Below, in pieces: positions 62,432-64,000 of a stretch of 64,000 nt of DNA (its first letter is position 1; every line of letters begins with the position of its first letter). The stretch is taken from the NCBI RefSeq assembly GCF_003390935.1, contig NZ_QNQZ01000005.1, positions 310,001-374,000 on the forward strand, in the 5' to 3' direction. The DNA comes from Lewinella sp. IMCC34191 (GTDB lineage: Bacteria > Bacteroidota > Bacteroidia > Chitinophagales > Saprospiraceae). Position numbers and translations under genes: made by a program. The notes under the pieces are model-generated. The model worked only from the letters and a program-made list of their open reading frames with translations, ran no database searches and was not told the DNA's origin.

Positions 62432-64000
62432 ATGAAACCACAGCTACTAGTATTACTGGCCCTCTTATGCACTGTGGGTCTCGCGGCACAGGTGGGAAGT
62501 ATCGCCGGCACGGTGGAAAACCGGAAGGGTGAGCCCCTACAATTCGTCAACGTGAGTCTGCAGGGGACCACCCGGGGCGCGGAGACCGACGCCTCCGGGG
62601 CCTATCGCCTCGAACGGGTACCCGTGGGCGACTACGTCCTCCTCTTTTCCGGTATCGGACTATCGAACGACCGGCTGGAGGTAAGGGTGACGGACGGGCA
62701 GACCACCGAGGTGGCCCCCGTTCGGCTGCGCTTCCAGGAGGCCCAACTATCCGAGATCGTCGTTCGCGGGGGCCGGGATAACTACGTCCAATCCAGCCCA
62801 TCCCCTTCGCTACGCCTCCAGACGCCCATCGCCAAGTTGCCCCAGAACATCCAGGTCATCAGCCAGGAACTGGTGCGGGACCAGCAGATCACCAATATCA
62901 TGCAGGGGCTGTCGCGTAACGTCAGCGGCGTCACCATGCTTGAGCACTGGGGCAACTTCGCCCGCATCAATATGCGCGGCTTCCGCATTCCGGCCTTTCG
63001 CAACGGCTTCAACGTCAGCGATAGCTGGGGGCCGCTTTCGGAGGACATGAGCCTCGTCGACCGCATCGAATTCGTCAAGGGGCCCGCGGGCTTCATGCTT
63101 TCGGCCGGGGAGCCCGGGGGACTGTACAACGTCGTCACCAAAAAGCCGACCGAGCAATCCGTCGGTGAAGTTACCCTCATGGCCGGAAGTTTTGACTTTT
63201 ACCGGGGCGCGCTGGACCTCGGCGGTAAGATCAGCGAAAACGACAAGCTGCTCTACCGCCTTAACGGCATGTACCAGACCTCCGATAGCCACCGGGGTAA
63301 CGAGGACGCCCAGCGTTGGGCCATCGCTCCCGCCCTGTCGTACCGCTTCTCGGACCGGACGATCCTCACCGCCGAGCTGACCCACCAGCAGGCCGAGAGC
63401 TTCCTTGGGTCCGCCTACATCTTCGCCCCCGTAGCCGACGGATACGGGAGCCTGGACCGCGACTTCAACTTCGTCGACCCCGACTACCCCGCTACCGATA
63501 TCACCGAAACGATGGGGCTCCTGAACCTGAACCACCGCTTCTCCGCCGACTGGCAGGGCACCGTCCAAATCGCCCGCCTGAATTACGAGCAGGAAGGCTA
63601 TTCCGCCTGGATCAGCACCCTGGAGGATAATGGCGATGCCTACCGCTCGGTCAGTCTGTGGGACGCCCTCTCCCGGGGAAACTACGCACAGGCCTTCGTG
63701 AACGGGAAGGCCCGCACCGGTAAGGTGACCCACACCGTCCTGGCGGGTATCGACTACACCGACAAGGAATACTACGCCGATTTCTACAGCAGCCAGGCCG
63801 AAACGACCCCCTTCAATATCTACGATCCGGTATACGGCAACTTCGGGGAACTCACCTTCGACCGTTCGCAGGACCTCCGCGATCGCTACCCAGATCCCTA
63901 CAACGGCTTCCGCTCCACGGCCCTCTACCTGCAGGACGAACTCGGCTTCTTCCGCGACCGCCTGCGCGTCACCCTGGCGGGCCGCTACACGAACCTGGAA
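62432..64000 (+). CDS. TonB-dependent siderophore receptor, cut by the window end
   Basis: 523 codons present from MKPQLLVLLALLCTVGLAAQ (signal peptide). A carboxypeptidase-regulatory-like domain (GSIAGTVENRKGEPLQFVNVSL) precedes the plug (LPQNIQVISQELVRDQQ, MRGFRIPAFRNGF, DRIEFVKGPAGFMLSAGEPGGLYNVVTKKP), which matches siderophore-type receptors (FhuA/FpvA-like), then part of the barrel. It imports ferric siderophores through TonB. The frame runs on past 64000. A Fur/DtxR-like palindrome at its promoter fits iron control. Confidence 0.93.
   Translation, partial: MKPQLLVLLALLCTVGLAAQVGSIAGTVENRKGEPLQFVNVSLQGTTRGAETDASGAYRLERVPVGDYVLLFSGIGLSNDRLEVRVTDGQTTEVAPVRLRFQEAQLSEIVVRGGRDNYVQSSPSPSLRLQTPIAKLPQNIQVISQELVRDQQITNIMQGLSRNVSGVTMLEHWGNFARINMRGFRIPAFRNGFNVSDSWGPLSEDMSLVDRIEFVKGPAGFMLSAGEPGGLYNVVTKKPTEQSVGEVTLMAGSFDFYRGALDLGGKISENDKLLYRLNGMYQTSDSHRGNEDAQRWAIAPALSYRFSDRTILTAELTHQQAESFLGSAYIFAPVADGYGSLDRDFNFVDPDYPATDITETMGLLNLNHRFSADWQGTVQIARLNYEQEGYSAWISTLEDNGDAYRSVSLWDALSRGNYAQAFVNGKARTGKVTHTVLAGIDYTDKEYYADFYSSQAETTPFNIYDPVYGNFGELTFDRSQDLRDRYPDPYNGFRSTALYLQDELGFFRDRLRVTLAGRYTNLE

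Overview
The window reads as one chromosomal stretch of a high-GC member of the Bacteroidota, most likely Saprospirales/Lewinellaceae (inference). The support is two SusC/SusD pairs, Bacteroidota-type promoters (TTTG, 19-21 bases, TAnnTTTG), BlaI/BlaR1, DUF819 and MacB-type permeases, and SPII/SPI signal peptides of the Bacteroidota kind. No tRNA, rRNA, CRISPR array, transposase or phage gene was seen.

Layout. 71-4472: a BlaI repressor and an unusual M56/BlaR1 sensor-protease with nine 29-residue repeats, behind a three-palindrome operator, plus a secreted Ntn-hydrolase. 4768-15289: a long minus-strand envelope locus in the order HlyD adaptor, TolC-like channel, ABC ATPase, two MacB/FtsX permeases, two small paralogous secreted proteins, a sigma-54 response regulator, a DUF433/DUF5615 toxin-antitoxin pair and a histidine kinase. 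A good -24/-12 promoter lies in front of the adaptor, so the regulator probably drives its own efflux operon. 15524-27506: housekeeping and transport genes (DUF2237, ABC exporter, SulP, CtpA-type protease, flavin reductase, two duplicated SDRs wrapped in hairpin clusters, DUF819, NAD synthetase).

28038-39093: an arabinan utilisation locus on the minus strand (SusC, SusD, lipoprotein GH43, GH51, GH43, GH51). SusC/D import oligosaccharides, the lipoprotein GH43 cuts arabinan outside the cell, and the other enzymes release arabinose. 39575-48590: mostly single genes (an unknown protein, DUF58, methyltransferases, two cold-shock proteins, M20 hydrolase, lipoprotein, alpha/beta hydrolase, polytopic membrane protein, DUF1801). 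48598-54844: a second SusC/SusD pair with a calcineurin-like phosphoesterase. 55064-58218: an AraC-type regulator with a metal-binding-like N-terminus and a CopA copper ATPase. 58341-60523: a truncated membrane gene followed by an ArsR-SRPBCC-DoxX-YdeI operon. 60756-62054: NhaD antiporter with a structured leader. 62432-64000: the start of a siderophore TonB receptor, cut by the window edge, with a promoter and an overlapping palindromic operator.

Three families of short repeats run through the non-coding DNA: a ~20-bp CCTGCGCTCCGCCGC element (about a dozen copies, all nine intergenic ones upstream of a start codon), G-rich/C-rich inverted arms in the leaders of three genes, and GGA-triloop hairpin clusters around the SDR pair. 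These, the efflux/two-component/toxin-antitoxin locus and its non-AUG regulator start are the most unusual content.
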